Assembly: GCF_000422565.1 (NCBI RefSeq)
Contig: NZ_AUMA01000008.1
Span: 62,001 to 126,000, forward strand
DNA from: Desulfovibrio aminophilus DSM 12254
GTDB taxonomy: Bacteria; Desulfobacterota; Desulfovibrionia; Desulfovibrionales; Desulfovibrionaceae
Reading direction: 5' to 3'
Length of the DNA: 64,000 bases
The translations under genes were made by a program, and so were the position numbers. Under the pieces are notes generated by a model. The model did no database searches and had not been told where the DNA came from. It was given only the letters and a program-made list of their open reading frames with translations. The number at the start of each line of letters is the position of its first letter. The stretch's first letter is position 1. Shown here in pieces: positions 61,670-64,000 of the stretch.

Positions 61670-62716
61670 ATGCGGTTCATCGACGAAGCCACCATCACCG
61701 TGCGCTCAGGCAAGGGCGGCAACGGATGCCTATCTTTCCGCCGGGAAAAGTACATCCCCAAGGGCGGCCCGGACGGCGGCGACGGCGGCAAGGGCGGCGA
61801 CGTGGTCCTCATGGCCGCCGAACGCATCCTCACGCTCTTCGACTTCCGGCTCAAGCGCCTCTACGAGGCCCGCAACGGCGAGGGCGGCATGGGCAAGGAC
61901 CGCTTCGGGGCCAATGCCGCCGACCTGGTCCTGGAACTGCCTGTGGGCACCCAGGTTTTCGAGGTGGCCGAGGACGGCTCCGAGACGCTGGTGGCCGACC
62001 TGACCATCCCAGGCGAACCTGTGGTGGTCTGCAAGGGCGGCGACGGCGGTCGGGGCAACATCCATTTCAAGTCCGCCGTGAACCAGGCCCCGCGCCGGGC
62101 CGAGAAGGGCTGGCCCGGCCAGGAGAAACATCTGCGCCTGGTGTTGAAGATCCTGGCCGACGTGGGGCTGCTCGGCCTGCCCAACGCGGGCAAGTCCACC
62201 TTCCTCGCCGCCGTCTCGGCGGCCCGGCCCAAGATCGCGGCCTATCCCTTCACCACGTTGACCCCGAACCTCGGCGTTCTCCACGACGACGAGGGGCGGC
62301 GGCTGGTCATCGCGGACATCCCGGGACTCATCGAGGGAGCCAGCCAGGGCCTCGGCCTGGGGCACAAGTTTCTCAAGCATGTGGAGCGCACGCGTTTCCT
62401 CGTGCACCTGCTCGGCACGGACGAGATCCGCGAGGACGATCCGTTCCTCGGCTTCCGCCTGCTGGACGAGGAGCTGGAGCGGTTCGACCCGCGCCTAGCC
62501 AGCAAGGACCAGATTCGGGTGGTGAACAAGATCGACCTCCTGGACGCCGCGGCCTTGGACGCCCTCAAGAGCAAAGCCGCCGCGGCCGGGCTTTCGGTAT
62601 TCTTCGTCTCGGCCCTGCGCGGCGACGGGCTGGAGGATCTGGTGGACGAGATCTGGCGGCGCAACCTGGCCCTCGAAGAGCCCCGGGACGCGGCCGAAGG
62701 GAGCGAGGCGTCATGA
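61670..62716 (+). CDS. obgE: Obg GTPase
   Basis: A 348-residue GTPase for ribosome assembly. The Obg fold with glycine-rich loops (GKGGNGCLSFRREKYIPKGGPDGGDGGKGGDV) is at residues 1-158. Walker A GLPNAGKST is at 169-177, the G3 motif is DIPG, and NKID is present. Directly behind L21-L27 as in many bacteria. It overlaps proB by 4 bp. Confidence 0.96.
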   Translation: MRFIDEATITVRSGKGGNGCLSFRREKYIPKGGPDGGDGGKGGDVVLMAAERILTLFDFRLKRLYEARNGEGGMGKDRFGANAADLVLELPVGTQVFEVAEDGSETLVADLTIPGEPVVVCKGGDGGRGNIHFKSAVNQAPRRAEKGWPGQEKHLRLVLKILADVGLLGLPNAGKSTFLAAVSAARPKIAAYPFTTLTPNLGVLHDDEGRRLVIADIPGLIEGASQGLGLGHKFLKHVERTRFLVHLLGTDEIREDDPFLGFRLLDEELERFDPRLASKDQIRVVNKIDLLDAAALDALKSKAAAAGLSVFFVSALRGDGLEDLVDEIWRRNLALEEPRDAAEGSEAS

Positions 62717-63870
62717 GCGCAGGCGAGGACAGGAAAGCGGCCCTCGAACGGGCCCGGCGCGTGGTGGTCAAGGTCGGTAGCGCCATCCTGACCACGAAGA
62801 CGGGGCTTGATCCCCGCGCGGTGAACCGACTGGCCGACCAGTTGGCCGGGCTGCACGACCGGGGCCTGGAGCTGGTCCTGGTTTCCTCCGGAGCCGTGGC
62901 CGCCGGACGAGGCCTCATGCGCTCCCTGAACCAGGAAAGCGCGCTGGAGCTCACCGACCTGCCCGGCAGGCAGGCCGCCTCGGCCATCGGCCAGAGCCGC
63001 CTCATGCACGAGTACGACGAGGCCTTCGCCCGCTACGGCAAGGCCACGGCCCAGGTTCTCCTGACCCGCGACGACCTGCGCCACCGCCAACGTTTCCTCA
63101 ACGCCCGCAACACCATGCGCCGCCTCCTGGACTGGCGGGTCATCCCCATCGTCAACGAGAACGACACCGTGGCCGTGGCCGAGCTGGAGTTCGGGGACAA
63201 TGACACCCTGGCCAGCCTGACCATCGACCTGATCCAGGCCGACCTGTTCATCAACCTCACCTCGGCCGACGGCGTGTTCGACAAGAACCCCGACCAGCAT
63301 CCTGGGGCCCGCTGCCTGACCTGCATCGAGGACATCGGAGCCCTGGACCTGGCCCGCATGTGCAGCGGCAAGACCAGCGTGGGCTCGGGCGGCATGTACT
63401 CCAAGCTGCGGGCCGCGCGCCGCGCCGCCCAGCTGGGGGTGCCCTCCTTGGTGGTTTCCGGCCGCACGCCCTTCGTGCTGGAGAAGGTCTTCGACGGCGC
63501 GGAGATGGGCACCTGGATTCCGGCCTGCGGCCATCGCGTCTCCCACCGCAAGTTCTGGATGGCCTATCACGCCGACCCGGTGGGGGAGATCCGCGTGGAC
63601 GCGGGCGCGGCCAGGGCCCTGACGGAAGGGGGCAAGAGCCTCCTGCCCGCGGGCATCGCCGGGGTGGAGGGCCGCTTCGCCAAGGGCGCGCTCGTTCGCA
63701 TCAGCGGTCCCGACGACCTGGGCCTGGGCGTGGGCCTGAGCAACTACTCGGCCGCCGACCTGCGCAAGATCATGGGCCGCCGGACCTCGGAGATCGAGGA
63801 GATTCTGGGGCAAGCTCCCTATCCCGAGGCCGTGCATCGCGACAACATGCTGCTCGACGCCGCGCTCTGA
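62713..63870 (+). CDS. proB: Glutamate 5-kinase with PUA domain
   Basis: A 385-residue kinase making glutamyl-5-phosphate for proline synthesis. Amino-acid kinase domain: VVVKVGSAILTT, VSSGAVAAG, IVNENDTVAV, and GSGGMYSKL. A C-terminal PUA domain (about 285-375: KSLLPAGIAGVEGRFAKGALVRI..LGVGLSNYSAADL) is present. It starts at 62713 in an ATGA overlap with obgE. Confidence 0.95.
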   Translation: MSAGEDRKAALERARRVVVKVGSAILTTKTGLDPRAVNRLADQLAGLHDRGLELVLVSSGAVAAGRGLMRSLNQESALELTDLPGRQAASAIGQSRLMHEYDEAFARYGKATAQVLLTRDDLRHRQRFLNARNTMRRLLDWRVIPIVNENDTVAVAELEFGDNDTLASLTIDLIQADLFINLTSADGVFDKNPDQHPGARCLTCIEDIGALDLARMCSGKTSVGSGGMYSKLRAARRAAQLGVPSLVVSGRTPFVLEKVFDGAEMGTWIPACGHRVSHRKFWMAYHADPVGEIRVDAGAARALTEGGKSLLPAGIAGVEGRFAKGALVRISGPDDLGLGVGLSNYSAADLRKIMGRRTSEIEEILGQAPYPEAVHRDNMLLDAAL

Positions 63871-63875
63871 CGCCC

Positions 63876-64000
63876 GTGCGACCGCTGTACCGCGACCGCA
63901 ATCTTCAGCTCGTCTTCGGCGTCACCCTGACGGCCATCATGGGCGTCGCGGGCCTCATGCCCGCGCTGCCGGTGATGATCCGCGACCTTTCCATCCCGGC
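63876..64000 (+). CDS. MFS transporter, N-terminal fragment
   Basis: A GTG start at 63876, five bases after proB, opens a frame running off the window: RPLYRDRNLQLVFGVTLTAIMGVAGLMPALPVMIRDLSI, which is the first membrane helix of a major facilitator transporter. No more can be said about the substrate. Confidence 0.75.
   Translation, partial: MRPLYRDRNLQLVFGVTLTAIMGVAGLMPALPVMIRDLSIP

Overview
The window reads as a chromosomal segment of a high-GC, anaerobic, Gram-negative bacterium of the Desulfovibrionales (sulfate-reducer) type. The signs are a Tat-exported selenocysteine formate dehydrogenase with its four-cluster Fe-S subunit, a NifU/NifS/CysK/CysE block, a SahR-type ArsR-methyltransferase regulator in front of ahcY, a CII-like small regulator behind a sigma-54 promoter, and very dense use of GC-rich third positions. 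The species is inferred only to that level.

Layout. 1-4.9 kb: end of a type IV pilus/type II secretion cluster (GspF/PilC end, a prepilin with its own sigma-54-like promoter, two tandem PilT-type ATPases, a DUF4139 protein). 4.9-12.4 kb: signalling genes (Rossmann-PAS histidine kinase, tandem universal stress protein, NtrC-type response regulator, a CII-like regulator behind a near-perfect sigma-54 promoter with upstream GTGTC repeats, then a kinase and a receiver-HDOD protein). 12.7-16.5 kb: fdhAB with an in-frame UGA (Sec201). 16.6-18.2 kb: an exported thiol redox operon (two thioredoxin-fold proteins and a peroxiredoxin). 18.4-26.9 kb: glnS, a 46-residue membrane peptide, an AhpF-like disulfide reductase, a YedK/HMCES protein, and nifU-nifS-cysK-cysE. 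26.9-33.4 kb: azlCD with a divergent MocR regulator, an acyltransferase-3 protein, an unrecognised methyltransferase-like protein, and a YciI protein with an NCS1 permease.

33.4-38.5 kb holds the most unusual block: an ECF-type sigma factor fused to an NrtA-like (nitrate/bicarbonate-type) ligand-binding domain, followed on the same strand by a cytoplasmic molybdopterin oxidoreductase, its Fe-S partner and an HPP-family membrane protein. The arrangement suggests one-component transcriptional control of an oxyanion or small-molecule molybdoenzyme by direct ligand sensing.

38.9-49.4 kb is a 10.5-kb genomic island inserted in tRNA-Glu(UUC). It is bounded by 47-bp direct repeats and carries a tyrosine integrase with a HTH/excisionase-like partner, 12-bp-periodic arm-type repeats at both ends, a type I restriction-modification operon with an extra NucS-like nuclease gene, a Fic/VbhA-type toxin-antitoxin pair, an orphan HicB-like gene and a 21-bp-periodic repeat array. 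The insertion separated tRNA-Glu from its original terminator, and the island appears to supply a substitute.

49.4-64 kb returns to core chromosome: tRNA-Gln(CUG) and tRNA-Glu, a small helical protein and a DUF721/DciA protein, sahR-ahcY, a discoidin-like secreted protein, a five-gene operon led by an ECF sigma factor and a membrane CBM48 protein and ending in a secreted glycine-rich protein, a nitroreductase/MBL/flavodoxin/comF run, rplU-rpmA-obgE-proB, and the start of an MFS transporter. No CRISPR array, rRNA operon or insertion sequence was seen.
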